Source: QHXW01 sp963768075 (lineage in GTDB: Bacteria; Acidobacteriota; Terriglobia; Bryobacterales; Bryobacteraceae). Taken from it: a DNA stretch of 64,000 nucleotides. The first letter of the stretch is position 1, and each line of letters begins with the position of its first letter. The stretch covers positions 186,001-250,000 of the forward strand of contig CAVYHD010000033.1 in the NCBI GenBank assembly GCA_963768075.1, given 5' to 3'. Below the pieces are notes generated by a model, which did not search any database, was not told the DNA's origin, and worked only from the letters and a program-made list of their open reading frames with translations. The position numbers and the translations under genes are program-made. Shown here piece by piece: positions 44,018 to 54,513 of the stretch.

Positions 44018-46235
44018 TCACTTCCGCGCGCGCGCCATCCAGATGTTCCCAGTGGTCTCCGCCAGGCTGAACAGCAAGCCGTCGCTTGTCACCGACAATC
44101 CCACCTTGCCCGGGCTGCCCAGGCTGGTCAACGATTGTTGCGAATGGTGGAAATGATATACCGGGAACGGCTCGCCGACCGGGTGCTTGGTCTTGCGGTC
44201 CAGCCGCTCGGCCCAGATGCATCGGAATCCGTCGCGCTCCGATAAGAAATACAGCAAGCCGCCGTCTGGTGACCATTTCACTTCCCGGTCCATGTGGTTG
44301 CCGTCGGTAACCTGCGATCCACGTGTCCGGCCCTCCCACGTGCCCGTCGCCGCACTTGGTGACGTAGATGGTCCGGCTGGAATCGTTGTCCACCGGCCGC
44401 GCCTGGAACGCGAGCCACGCTCCATCGGGAGAAAAAGACTCCGGATAGAGCGCCAGCTTCGGATGCCGGATCATTTCCTGCGTCTTGCCGCGTGCTCAAG
44501 TCAAGCAGTCCCACGCAATACGGCGAGCACGATTTGGCTTCGAACAATAGCTTCGTTCCGTCAGCCGAAAAAGCGCGCGGAGGGCCAGCCGTTCGGGTAG
44601 ACCCTTCCTCCGCTCCAGCTCGACGAGACTACATGGATGGCCCAACCCGGGCTCGCAACCGCATACGCCACCTTCGACCCATCCGGCGTGATCTTGGGTG
44701 AGTCGAACTCCGACGAACTGGTCCGCCAGCAGCGTGTCCTTGCCCACCGCCAGATCCTTCACCCAGATTTCCCGCTTGCCGGACCGGTCGGCGCTGAACG
44801 CCAGCCGCTGGTTGGCTGAAATGGAGGGGAACACTTCGGTGGAAAGGTCGCGCGTCACGCGTTCCAGGTTGCCCGTTACCTTGCCTTGCTTCAGATCCAT
44901 CGGAAGGCGCCACACGTTGGTGCTAGCCGCCGCGCTGGAAAAAACCAGGTTGCCATTGGATGCCACCGAAGGTTCGCCTTCCTGACCCGTTCCGAAAGTC
45001 AGCCGCCGGGGCTGGCCGCTGCTCATGCCGGTCCGCGACGAGATGGTTGTTTTCCAGAGATTGGTGGTGTCGCGGCGGGCCGAAAAGTAAACCTGGTCAT
45101 CCACCCACGCAGCCGGCCCGCCCGCCAAAAGATTCTGGCGCGCGAACACCGCGAAAACTCCCGTTTCCACCGGTTCCCCTCCGTCCACCGGCGCAACCCA
45201 CCAGTCCGGAGCGGAGGATTCGCTGCGCTGGCCCCAGAACAACAGGTGTTTTCCATCCGATGACCAAACCGCATCGTGCGCGCCGTAGAATCTCGGCTGC
45301 ACTTGCCGCGGAGCGCCTCCCGTGGCCGCAACGACGTAAACTTGGGTGCGCACGAAATAGGATTCCCCCACCCAATACACGATCCGTTGGCCATCCGGAG
45401 AAAAGCGCGGCCCGCGGCCTCCCTTGGCGATAAGCTTCAGATCGCCGCCTAATATCGCCACTGTGTAAATGCCGCCGCCCTCACGGTCCGAGCGGAACAC
45501 CACTTTGGAACCGTCCGGAGAAAATGAAGGTTCGTCGTCATCCGCCGGGTCCGAGCCATGACGCGCTCGATCGCCCGTTGCGATGTTCTGCACCCAGATG
45601 TCGCGGTTGCCTTCCCCGCTCCGGTCCGACGCGTAAGCCACCAGTTTTCCGTCGGGCGAGATGGCCGGCTCGGCGGTGGAACCGCTGTCGTACGTGAGCT
45701 GCGTCAGCGCGAAATCTTCCGGGGCGTCTCGCCGCAACCAGATCCATGTCGGCACAGCGGCCAGGCACAAAGTTGCCGCGCCAGGCCGAAACCACCCAAC
45801 GCCACGGAAACTTTCGCCGCTCGCTTTGCGGGAACGTCATTCCCGCGCGGCGAGAAAACAGGAACGAAGGTCGACCCCAGACTGATGACCAGCGGATCAT
45901 CCTTCCCCGGGCCCTCGTAGTAATCCTTCAACCGCTCCCGCAGCCGCCGCTTCTCCACGCGGACCACGGACTTCTCACTCGGTGTGAATTCCTGTTGATT
46001 GAAGACCTTTTCGGCGATGTAGGATTCCGTCAGCCGGTCCCCCCGCCCTTCCAGTGTCTCCATCACGATGAATTGCAGGAACTTGACCAGTGCGGGCGAA
46101 AGCGTATTGCTTGCACGATGCGCTCCAGCTCGCGGTAACGGGAATTCCAGCGCAGCAGGGCTTTCTTCAACGCGCATCCGCCAAGCCGGTCGGACTCTCC
46201 GGCGGGCGCAACTGAACTGGTTGAGGTGCACTCAC
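44018..46235 (-). CDS. Winged-helix regulator fused to a WD40-like (TolB-type) propeller, many frameshifts
   Basis: When joined, an N-terminal winged-helix domain (ELERIV, LSPALVKFLQFIVMETLEGR, AEKVFNQQEFTPSEKSVVRV, RRLRERLKDYYEGPGKDDP) is followed by a probable membrane helix and a PD40/TolB-like beta-propeller. Propeller repeats include EPAISPDGKLVAYASDRSG, EPSFSPDGSKVVFRSDREGG, GPRFSPDGQRIVYW and DREVKWSPDGGLLYFLSERD. At least five breaks are needed (near 46105, 45740, 44690, 44500, 44420). The start is uncertain; the GTG at 46235 is one option. Its DNA-binding domain is the same kind as in the gene at 17565, and both genes are divergent from a TonB-type receptor, suggesting a local regulator. 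Confidence 0.65.
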
Positions 46236-46752
46236 CGAGGCTTCACTTTCTCGCTACTTCCCGATGTTAACAGACCCGTAACACCCATTCTAAGGCACCG
46301 TACACCCCGCGTAAATCGTTTAATCCCCATGCGCGCACATGTTTAACATTCTCGTGAGGTAATTAAGGAAGCATATTCATTTCGGGCTTCAAATCCGCAA
46401 TCTCATATATTTGACCACTGCGCTTGCTCGTTTTTCGTTTTAACTTGCGCTAAGTAGGGTACGTAACAGCCGTCAGGGACTTACGAGTCGTAACACGGTC
46501 GTAACAGCGCCACGAAATCATGTCTCAATCGGTAGCAAACCACTCAATTCAAAGCAGATCTGATGCCTAACGCCGCTCGTGACAAAGTTTAACGTTGCCA
46601 GACATGTCGGACTAGGGCGGAAGATACTACCGCTCAGGGAAAGTCTACGGTCAAGATTTCGGCACAAGTCGCAATGGTTATTCGGCGGCGGAATGCAACG
46701 CATCGCTTTCCGAAACTGTATCGTAGCTTAACGATTTGCACAGGGAGGTTTT
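46236..46752. promoter_or_regulatory. 517-bp divergent intergenic region with CGTAACA repeats
   Basis: Between the regulator gene (minus) and the second TonB-type receptor (plus). CGTAACA occurs at 46277, 46462, 46489 and 46500; the last two are 11 bp apart, one helical turn. The sequence between 46320 and 46450 is A+T-rich. I see no coding potential. The repeats are candidate binding sites for the adjacent winged-helix regulator. Confidence 0.4.
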
Positions 46753-49700
46753 GTGAAAAGGATTACTTCGCTAGTTTTGTTCGTCGCAATAGCTGGCTGT
46801 CTTGCGGTTTCCGCTTGGGGCCAACAGGTGACCGCTGCATTCACCGGCAAGGTAACTGACCCACCGGGCGCCGCAGTTGCGGGGGCCAAGGTTACGGCTA
46901 CTGACGCGGACCGCGGGACGCCGTGGACCACCACCACGAACGGTGAAGGCGCGTTCAATATTCCCCGCGTTCCGATCGGCACCTACAACGTGAAGGTGGA
47001 AAAGCAAGGCTTCTCCACAGCCACCCAGTCGCACATCACTCATGGAAATGAACCAGGTGGCGCGATTGGATTTCCAACTGCAGGTTGGGAGCCTCTCGCA
47101 GACCGTGGAGGTGACCTCAGCGCGAGCCGTTGCTCCAGACTCAGGCCACCCAGCTCGGCGAGAACATCGACGCGCGCACTAACGAGGATCTGCCGCTGGC
47201 AACGCGCAATTACGTGCAGCTGACATTGCTCGCGCCCGGCAGCATCCATCCCGATCCGTCCGGCTTTCAAGAACGGCCTGACCACGATGAACAGCGGGCG
47301 GCCCAACGTGAACGGCAATCGGGAACAGGCCAACAACTTCATGCTGGATGGCTTGGACAACAACCAGGTGTCCGAAAATGATGTCGGTTACGCGCCCAGC
47401 GTCGACGCCATCCAGGAGTTCAACGAGATCACCAACAACGCCCCGGCCGAGTTCGGCAACTTCATGGGCGCCATCATCAGCACCACCACCAAGTCCGGCA
47501 CCAATCAATTCCACGGAAGCGCGTTCGAGTTCTTTCGCAACAACGTGCTGAACGCCAACGATTGGGCGAATAATTTCAACGGCGCCCGCGCGCGGCGGTT
47601 CGCTGGAATAATTTCGGCGGAACGGTGGGCGGCCCGATCAAGAAGGACAAGCTCTTCTTCTTCGTCGACTACCAGGGGTCGCGCGACGACACGCCGACCA
47701 GCATCCAAACCACTACGGTGTTCACCGCGGCGGAACGGCAAGGCAATTTCTCGCAGCTCCTGGCGCTAGGCCGAGCCCGATCCAGCTCTACAATCCGTTC
47801 TCGGTCAACGCGGCGGGAATCGCGCGCCATTCGCCGGAAACATCATTCCCTCCTCGCTATTCAGCCCGGCGGCGCAGAAGATCCTGACCTCGTCAGTATT
47901 ATCCCGCAGCCGATCAACGGCAACCTGCTGAACAATTATCAATACGCGCAGAACACCTATATCAACGGCGACCAGGGCGACGTCAAAGTCGACTACAACA
48001 TCTCCGACAAGGACCGCTTCTATCGTGCGCTATTCCGAGAGCAGCTACAACAACCCCGTCGATCAACACCTTGCCTCTGATCTACAACAGTTTCGCCACT
48101 ACCCCCACCCACACTGGAGTGATCGACTGGACGCGGACCATCAGCCCTTCGCTGGTGAACGAAGCGCGCTTTGGCGTGAATTACGTCTTCAATGCAAACG
48201 GCGCCGCAACCAGCACCCTCAGCGATTTCGCCCAGACCGTCGGCATCCCAGGCGTGCCCATCGGCTTTCCTGCCCGCCATGAGTTTCAGTGGCGGCAATG
48301 TCGTCGAGCTTCGGCAATAGCGACATGTATCAACTCTTCGCCGACACGGTGATCCACTATGAAGACACGATCATTTACACCAAGGGCACTCACACGATGC
48401 ACATTGGCTTCCAGGGATACCGCTACCGCATGGATACCTTCTACTCCGGCAATAACGGCGAGGCCGGGACCATCAACTGTTCAACGGCCAATACACCACC
48501 GCGTCCACCACCACGAAATCCGGTAGCGGCAGCGGCATCGCCGAAGCCGATTTTCTGCTGGGCCTTCCCGACTGAAATTCAGGGAGGCGTCAACGGCGGC
48601 ACCTGGGGCCAGCGCTCGAATTCTCTCGCCGCGTTTTTTCAGGACGACTGGCGCGTGACTCCGAACCTGACCTCAATCTGGGATTGCGCTGGGAATTGCA
48701 CACGCCCTGGGAGGAAGTCAAGAATCGCCAGGCGAACTTCAACCTCGTGACCGGTCAGGAATACCTCTCCGGACAGAGCTTGTCCATACAACAATTGCAA
48801 TGCCCTTTACAACCAATACAACGGCATTACCAATTTCCAGCCGCGCATCGGCGTCGCCTGGACTCCTGGTGGCGGCAAGACTGGTGGTCCGCGCCGGCTA
48901 CACGATGTCGAATTATCTGGAGGGAACGGGCACGAACCTGCGCTTGCCCATCAATCCGCCCTTCGCCGAGGAGAATGACGACCAGTACACGCAATTCCGG
49001 CATCTACGGCGTGAAGCCCGGCTCGACCCTCGATCAGGGCTTCCTGCCTTTCAGCCAATGCGTGCGAATCAGTTGATGGCGCGACACTGCGCGTTTGGGA
49101 TCCCAACGTCCGTCCGGCGGTGTCGAATCAGTGGAACCGCGAGTCTGCAATATCAACTGAACTCGAGTACCACTGTTCAGGCCAGCTACGTAGGACAGCG
49201 CGCCACGCACCTGATGGTGCCCATGCCTTACGTCCAGAAGGTACTGAATGCGAACGGTACCGTGTCGCCCACCCAATACCTGGCGGGCAATCCCACGCTG
49301 CTGAGCGAGATCGGGCAGATTTCAGGTACAGCCTCGATAGGGAACCAGGACTACGACGCGCTGCAACATGTTGGCGAAAAGCGCTTGGGCGCGGGCCTCG
49401 AATACTCGGTGGCCTACACATTACTCCAAGTGCATGACGAATAATATGGGCTACTACGGCCAGGGCGGCCAAGCTTCGCAGAGCAACTGGTACTACCAGA
49501 ACATCTACGATGCGGCGGCGGAATGGGGCCCATGCGATTATGACGCCCAGTCGAATTTCGTTGCCAACGCAGTTTACGACATCCCGTTTGGCCGCGGCCG
49601 CACGTTCGGCAATGGGATGAACAAAGCCCTCGACGCAGTGGCGGGCGGCTGGACACTGGCCGGCATCCTGAGCCTGCATACCGGCTTCCCGTTGACAATC

Positions 49701-50102
49701 GGGGCTAATGACGCTTCGAATACCAGATCCCGCGGCCCGCGCGCGGATTGCATCGCTCCCGCGGACATATTGGGCGAACAGGACGCGAATCCATCAGTGG
49801 GACTGGTTATCAATGGTTCAACCCCAGCGCTTTTGCGCAACCCGCCAACGGCACTTTCGGAAGTTGCGGCGTCGGTACGGTACGCGGGCCGGGCTTGACG
49901 ACGCTCGATTTCAACGTGTCGAAGACCTTTAAGATTACCGAGCGTCACGCCTTCGATCTCCGCGCGGAATTCATAAACCTGGCAAACCACCCGATTCTGA
50001 ACGCTCCCAATACCGGCGTGGGGCCGCAACTGGGGCTTGCTGAATAGTTCGAACTATTTGAGCGGCCGCGAAGTCCAATTCGCTGTGAAGTATCACTTCT
50101 GA
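46753..50102 (+). CDS. TonB-dependent receptor-like outer-membrane protein with CarboxypepD_reg-like domain, about ten frameshifts
   Basis: Second Oar-like receptor. GTG start at 46753 after AGGGAGG; signal peptide SLVLFVAIAGCLAVSAWGQ; CarboxypepD_reg-like domain (TGKVTDPPGAAVAGAKVTAT...YNVKVEKQGFST). The rest reads through in pieces across all three frames: MLDGLDNNQVSENDVGY, FNEITNNAPAEFGNFMGA (plug), GPIKKDKLFFFVDYQGSRDD, FFQDDWRVTPNLT, DFNVSKTFKITERHAFDLRA and a final REVQFAVKYHF. Breaks occur roughly every 200-400 bp (for example near 47045, 47280, 47610, 47760, 47900, 48030, 48290, 48480, 48680). Every piece keeps conserved sequence, so this is better read as one gene with consensus errors than as decay. 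Confidence 0.75.
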
Positions 50103-50203
50103 GTAGGGCAACCGGTCGCTTACGCCCGCGGTTCCGCGAAAGCTCTGTCCCCGAACCGCGACCGTGAGGGAGCCGGTGCCTTGGTAGGTCGTACAATAAA
50201 ATC

Positions 50204-51230
50204 GTGATACGGTTGATTCTGGTCAGTGGGCTAATGGCCTTGATCGCCGCCAGCTCAGGCTCCGCCTGCTAAATCCGCAGTTTCTCCCGAGCAGCTCGCA
50301 GAATCGGGCCATTGCCGCGAAGCGTTGCCGTTGTTGAAGACCGCTGCAGCGCACGCAACCGATCCTGAAACCAAGAAGCGTCTGGGCCTGAGCGGCGTGC
50401 ACTGCGGCATGGCGCTCCACGACCTGGACAGCGCCGCTGGTTTCCTCCGCAGCCTCAACAGCGCATTCCCCAACGACCCGGAAGTTCTCTACTTGACCGT
50501 GCATGTTTACTCCGATCTTTCCATCCGTGCCTCGCAGAAGCTCATGGTTACGGCGCCAACGCGTACCAGGTTCGCCTGCTGAACGGAGAAGCGCTCGAGG
50601 CACAGGGCAAATGGGACGAAGCTATTGCGGAATACCGGGAGGTGCTGAAGCGAAATCCGAATCTGCCCGGCATTCATTACCGCGTCGGGCGGCCTGGTGC
50701 TTGTCCGGGCCCAAGACGGATGAAAACAAGAAAGCGGCCCAGCTCGAGTTTGAGGAAGAGATCAAGATCGATCCCTCCAACGCCGGCGCCGAATACATAT
50801 TAGGCGAGCTGGCGCGTCAGGATCAGCAGTTTCCCGCGGGCAATCGAACATTTCGAACGCGCCACGAAGCTGGATGCCGGGTTCGCCGACGCATTCATCG
50901 GGCTCGGCCGGTCTATGCTCGAGGACGGGCCGCAATGCGGAAGCCGTCGCGCCGCTCCAGACGGCTGCAAAACTCCGGCCCGACAATCCGGCGGCCCACT
51001 TGTACTTAAGTACGGCTTATCGCCGCACCGGGCATCTGGAAGAGGCACAGCGCGAGTTGGCTCTCCACGAACAAGCCTCCGAGAAGGTCCGGCAGATGAA
51101 GCAAGAGATCGAGACCGGAGCCTGGCCCACTAACCGTAGGGCCGAAGTCTCCGGCTTGCCTTCGGCAGGGCATGGCACACTCACTTTCCTTCGACGAGGG
51201 TCACATAGCGGTCAATCGGCAGATCCGTAA
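50204..51230 (+). CDS. Secreted TPR-repeat protein, several frameshifts
   Basis: GTG start at 50204 with a signal peptide (VIRLILVSGLMALIAASSGS). A break near 50250 lets AQAPPAKSAVSPEQLAES continue in the next frame. TPR-like units follow: CREALPLLKTAAAHATDPET, EAQGKWDEAIAEYREVLKRN, KKAAQLEFEEEIKIDPSNAG and NAEAVAPLQTAAKLRPDNP. Further breaks lie near 50545, 50690, 50840 and 50920. The true stop is probably the TAA at 51131 or slightly later; the last open frame runs to 51230. It follows the receptor by about 100 bp and is convergent with the FG-GAP/ASPIC gene, its likely functional neighbour. Confidence 0.65.
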
Positions 51231-52871
51231 ACCTCTGCACCTTCCCGCTGGGCAACGGCCACTTGATTTCCAGCCAATCGATCTTCGCGGCCACGCCTAA
51301 TCCCAGCACCTCCCGCGGATCGTGCGACGAAAGATAGCTTCCGCCGCTGTTTTTCAGCTTCGTTCGTATTCACTCCGCCGGCTGACCAGGTAAGCCGGGC
51401 GCCGATCGCGTCACGGTTGCAGTTCGTCCCCACCAGTCTTACGCCTAACCAGTGGTTGCCGGAACCACAGCGATTGTGCAGCAACACCGGCGCGCCGCCG
51501 TTAGTGCCCACCAGCACGTCCAGGAAGCCGTCGTTATCGTAGTCGCCCACAGCCAGCCCGCGAGCGGCCAGCGGCTTCGAGAAGACCGGCCCGGCATCGG
51601 CAGTGACATTGTGCAGCAACCCTTGCTCCTGGTGGTAAAGCAACAACGGCTCCTTGTACTTCACCCGCGCGTAGTTTGACTCGATGCTGTCGTCGGGATG
51701 GCCATTGGCGAGTATCAGGTCCATCAGGCCGTCGTTGTCGTAATCGAAAAATTTCAGCCCCCAGCCGCTGAGCAGGCGCGTTTCCTCGCGCGACTCCGTG
51801 CTTGTGCGCGGCATCGAAAAAGGTTTCGTTCTTGTTGTTGGTGTAGAGCGAAAACATCTCGTCATTGATATTGGATACGAACAGGTCCTCCCAGCCATCG
51901 CCGTTGATGTCGGCCGCATCCACGCCCATGCCGGAGCGCGCCCGGCCGCTTTCGCTGTAGGCCACTTCGGCCATGAGCGCAATCTCCTCCCACTTGTTGT
52001 TCCCGCGATTCACAAAAAGAAAGTCCTGCACGGTATCGTTGGCCACGAACAGATCCATGCGCCCATCGTTGTTGATATCGGTGGCCACTACGCCCAGGCC
52101 TTTCCCATGGCGCGCTCGATGGCGGTGCCGCGTGTCACGTCGGTGAAGGTGCCGTCGCCGTTGTTGTGAAACAGGAAGCTGTGGGTGGGCTTGAACAGGC
52201 GCGGGATACAGTAATATCGCTGGCCGGCCTTGTTGACGCCGCAGGAAAGTTTGTTCGTGTAATCGACGAAGCTGCACACGAACAAGATCCAGGCGGCCGT
52301 CGTTATCGTAATCGAACCATACCGCGCTGGTGGTCCAGCCGGGCACGGTCAGCCCGGCTTTCTCGGTGACGTCGGTGAACGTCCCGTCGCCGTTGTTGTG
52401 ATAGAGAATGGAGCGGCCGTAGGCGGTGACGAACAGGTCAGGGTAGCCGTCGTTGTCGTAGTCGGCCGCCGCCACGCCCATGCCGAAATTAGCGCCGGCC
52501 GCTACGCCGGCTTTTTCAGTCACGTCGGTGAAGGTGCCGTCGCGATTGTTTTTGTACAAGGCATTTCGCAGCGGTTTTTTCGGCGTGTAGAAATCGGACG
52601 GGCCGCTATTGACCAGGTAAATGTCCATCCAGCCGTCGTTATCGTAATCCAGGAATGCGCAGCCGGGACCCAGGCTTTCCGGCAGATAACGCTCCGGCGA
52701 CTTGGCGTTCTCGTGCACCCACGTTATGCCGCTGGTCTCGGGCGGTATTTCCTCGAAGATGGGCCGCCTAGCGCGGGAACCGGCGTGCCGCGCAACAAAT
52801 TTCCGGCGCGGCAGATTCCCCCCAGTGCGGCGGCCGCCAGAAGCCTTCTACGCGAAAATCGAAGGTCCAAC
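51181..52871 (-). CDS. FG-GAP/ASPIC-UnbV (CRTAC1-like) secreted repeat protein, several frameshifts
   Basis: About 560 residues. The probable TTG start near 52871 gives a Tat-like N-terminus (FSRRRLLAAAALGG). A series of FG-GAP/VCBS repeats carries Ca-binding DxDxDG loops: CAFLDYDNDGWMDIYLVN, VAAADYDNDGYPDLFVTAYG, VWFDYDNDGRLDLV and GVDAADINGDGWEDLFVSN. Each is paired with NNGDGTFTDVTEKAG. The C-terminal ASPIC/UnbV domain ends AKIDWLEIKWPLPSGKVQRF and VTLVEGK. Breaks are near 52760, 52275, 52110, 51805 and 51360. The family is common in Acidobacteriota next to TPR genes. The function is not known; probably a secreted seven-blade propeller that binds glycans or protein. Confidence 0.8.
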
Positions 52872-52928
52872 AACTCAGTATAGTCGATCAGTCATACCAA
52901 GCCCGCGGAAAGGGCGCAGAAATTCAGA

Positions 52929-53456
52929 CTAGGGCGTTACCACCAGCGGAATTACCTGGGGCACGGCACGTGGGTTCTCGAGAACAAGCGCGGTCTGGCC
53001 GTTACTGGGACTGAAAATCTCCATAGTGGGGACGACCGAGCAGGATGGAGAACCAGCCGACGTTGAGCCCGGCGTAACCGTGAAAGCCACCTGAACGGTC
53101 CCGCGAATCTCGACCGACGCAGCGGCGGCGGCCGGAAGCGTCGGATAGTCGAAGTGAACCGCCTGGTCCTGGTTTACGGGCAAAGTGGTACGAGCCAGTG
53201 TGGCGCCCTGATCGTTGAGGAAGGTAAATGTCACCTGGCAGGAGCCTCCCGCCACCAGCGGACCGCCCGTGGGAATGAGAAAAGCGTTGAGCCGCGCTGA
53301 CTGTCCCTCCGCCATACCGACCATTCCGAACGTGACATACTGCGAGCTGGACAAGAATCCCGGACCTAGTTGTGCGCGCAAATGCGCTGCGGGATAGAGC
53401 ACCAGGCCGGCCACTAAGGATGCAACGGCGAGCGCAACAGCCAAAGTTAGTTTCAT
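52929..53456 (-). CDS. Small secreted protein of unknown function
   Basis: 175 residues. A signal peptide (LTLAVALAVASLVAGLVLYP) precedes a beta-rich body (SSSQYVTFGMVGMAEGQSARL, CQVTFTFLNDQGATLARTTL) with two cysteines (GSCQV, PSCSV). No family recognised; similar in style to other short Ig-like secreted proteins of this group. Stands alone between the FG-GAP gene and ppk2. Confidence 0.7.
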   Translation of the reverse strand: MKLTLAVALAVASLVAGLVLYPAAHLRAQLGPGFLSSSQYVTFGMVGMAEGQSARLNAFLIPTGGPLVAGGSCQVTFTFLNDQGATLARTTLPVNQDQAVHFDYPTLPAAAAASVEIRGTVQVAFTVTPGSTSAGSPSCSVVPTMEIFSPSNGQTALVLENPRAVPQVIPLVVTP

Positions 53457-53490
53457 GGTAAATACCTTTCTGATAATTCGATGGCGCGAC

Positions 53491-54375
53491 TCACGCCAGT
53501 AACCTCTTCGCTTTTCGGATGCCGGCGAGCTGCTCTGCCGTTGGCTGCGGGAATTTAAGGTGGAGATCCCGGATAGCGGTGGTCAGGATCTCGGACACAA
53601 GCGCGCGGGCGATCCACTTGTGGTCGGCGGGGATGATGTGCCAGGGGGCATGTTTAGTGCTGGTGGCGCCCAGAGCGTCCTGGTAGGCTTCCACGTAGTG
53701 ATCCCAGTAGCCCCGTTCGGCGAGATCTGAAGGGGAAAACTTCCAGTGCTTGTCGGGATTTTCGAGGCGCTGGAGCAGACGGCGCTTTTGCTCCTTCTTG
53801 GAGACGTGGAGAAAGAACTTGAGGATCACGGTGCGGTTTCGGGTCAGATGGCGTTCGAAACCGTTGATGTCGTCATAACGCTCCCGCCACAGAGAGCGGC
53901 CCGGCTCCAACTGCTGCTTTTCGAGCCATTCAGGATGGACACGGACCACGAGGACATCCTCATAGTAAGAGCGGTTGAAGATCCCGATGCGGCCGCGTTC
54001 GGGGAGGCACTTCGCGTGCCGCCACAGGAAGTCATGCTGGAGTTCTTCGCCGGAGGGTTGCTTGAAACTGAAAACCTGGCAGCCCTGGGGATTGACGCCG
54101 CTCATCACGTGCTTGATCAAACCGTCTTTGCCGGCAGCGTCCATGCCCTGCAAGACGACTAACAGGGCGTACTTATCGGCGGCCCAGAGCAGATCCTGAG
54201 CCTCTGAAAGGCGCTGCAAGTTGCGCTGGAGGATATCCCGAGCTTCCTGTTCGAGATGGTCGCCCTTCAGGTGGCGGAGTTCTTTTGCGCCGGACCCGGC
54301 GGTGTCCCAATCGCGCAACCGGACTCTGGCATTGGGCTTCACGCGAAGTGCCTCGGAGTAGTTATTTTTAGCCAT
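53491..54375 (-). CDS. ppk2: Polyphosphate kinase 2 family protein (polyphosphate:nucleotide phosphotransferase)
   Basis: 294 residues. The P-loop kinase core is clear: VVLQGMDAAGKDGLIKHV (Walker A, 77-84), MSGVNPQGCQVFSFKQP, then IGIFNRSYYEDVLVVRVHPE (Walker B-like, 132-140) and the lid segment SKKEQKRRLLQRLENPDKHW. The C-terminal YVEAYQDAL...APWHIIPADHKWIARA closes the fold. PPK2 enzymes move phosphate between polyphosphate and ADP, GDP or AMP; the class cannot be fixed by eye, though length and motifs fit class I or III. Cytoplasmic, single gene. Confidence 0.93.
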   Translation of the reverse strand: MAKNNYSEALRVKPNARVRLRDWDTAGSGAKELRHLKGDHLEQEARDILQRNLQRLSEAQDLLWAADKYALLVVLQGMDAAGKDGLIKHVMSGVNPQGCQVFSFKQPSGEELQHDFLWRHAKCLPERGRIGIFNRSYYEDVLVVRVHPEWLEKQQLEPGRSLWRERYDDINGFERHLTRNRTVILKFFLHVSKKEQKRRLLQRLENPDKHWKFSPSDLAERGYWDHYVEAYQDALGATSTKHAPWHIIPADHKWIARALVSEILTTAIRDLHLKFPQPTAEQLAGIRKAKRLLA

Positions 54376-54513
54376 AGTTCACCCGGAGGATACACTTTTA
54401 TCCTACTGCAAGCGATTCAGGAAGCGTCGGAACGCATGTGGCCGGTAACCTGCTCAATGCGCGCATAGATATTACTCCTGGCTGTAGCGCCTAATCGGGC
54501 GAGGAAGGTATGG

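Noticed and set aside
43995..44474. Separate small genes made from the overlapping minus-strand fragments near 44.0-44.5 kb
   Set aside because: The fragments are successive pieces of one TolB-like propeller split by frame changes.
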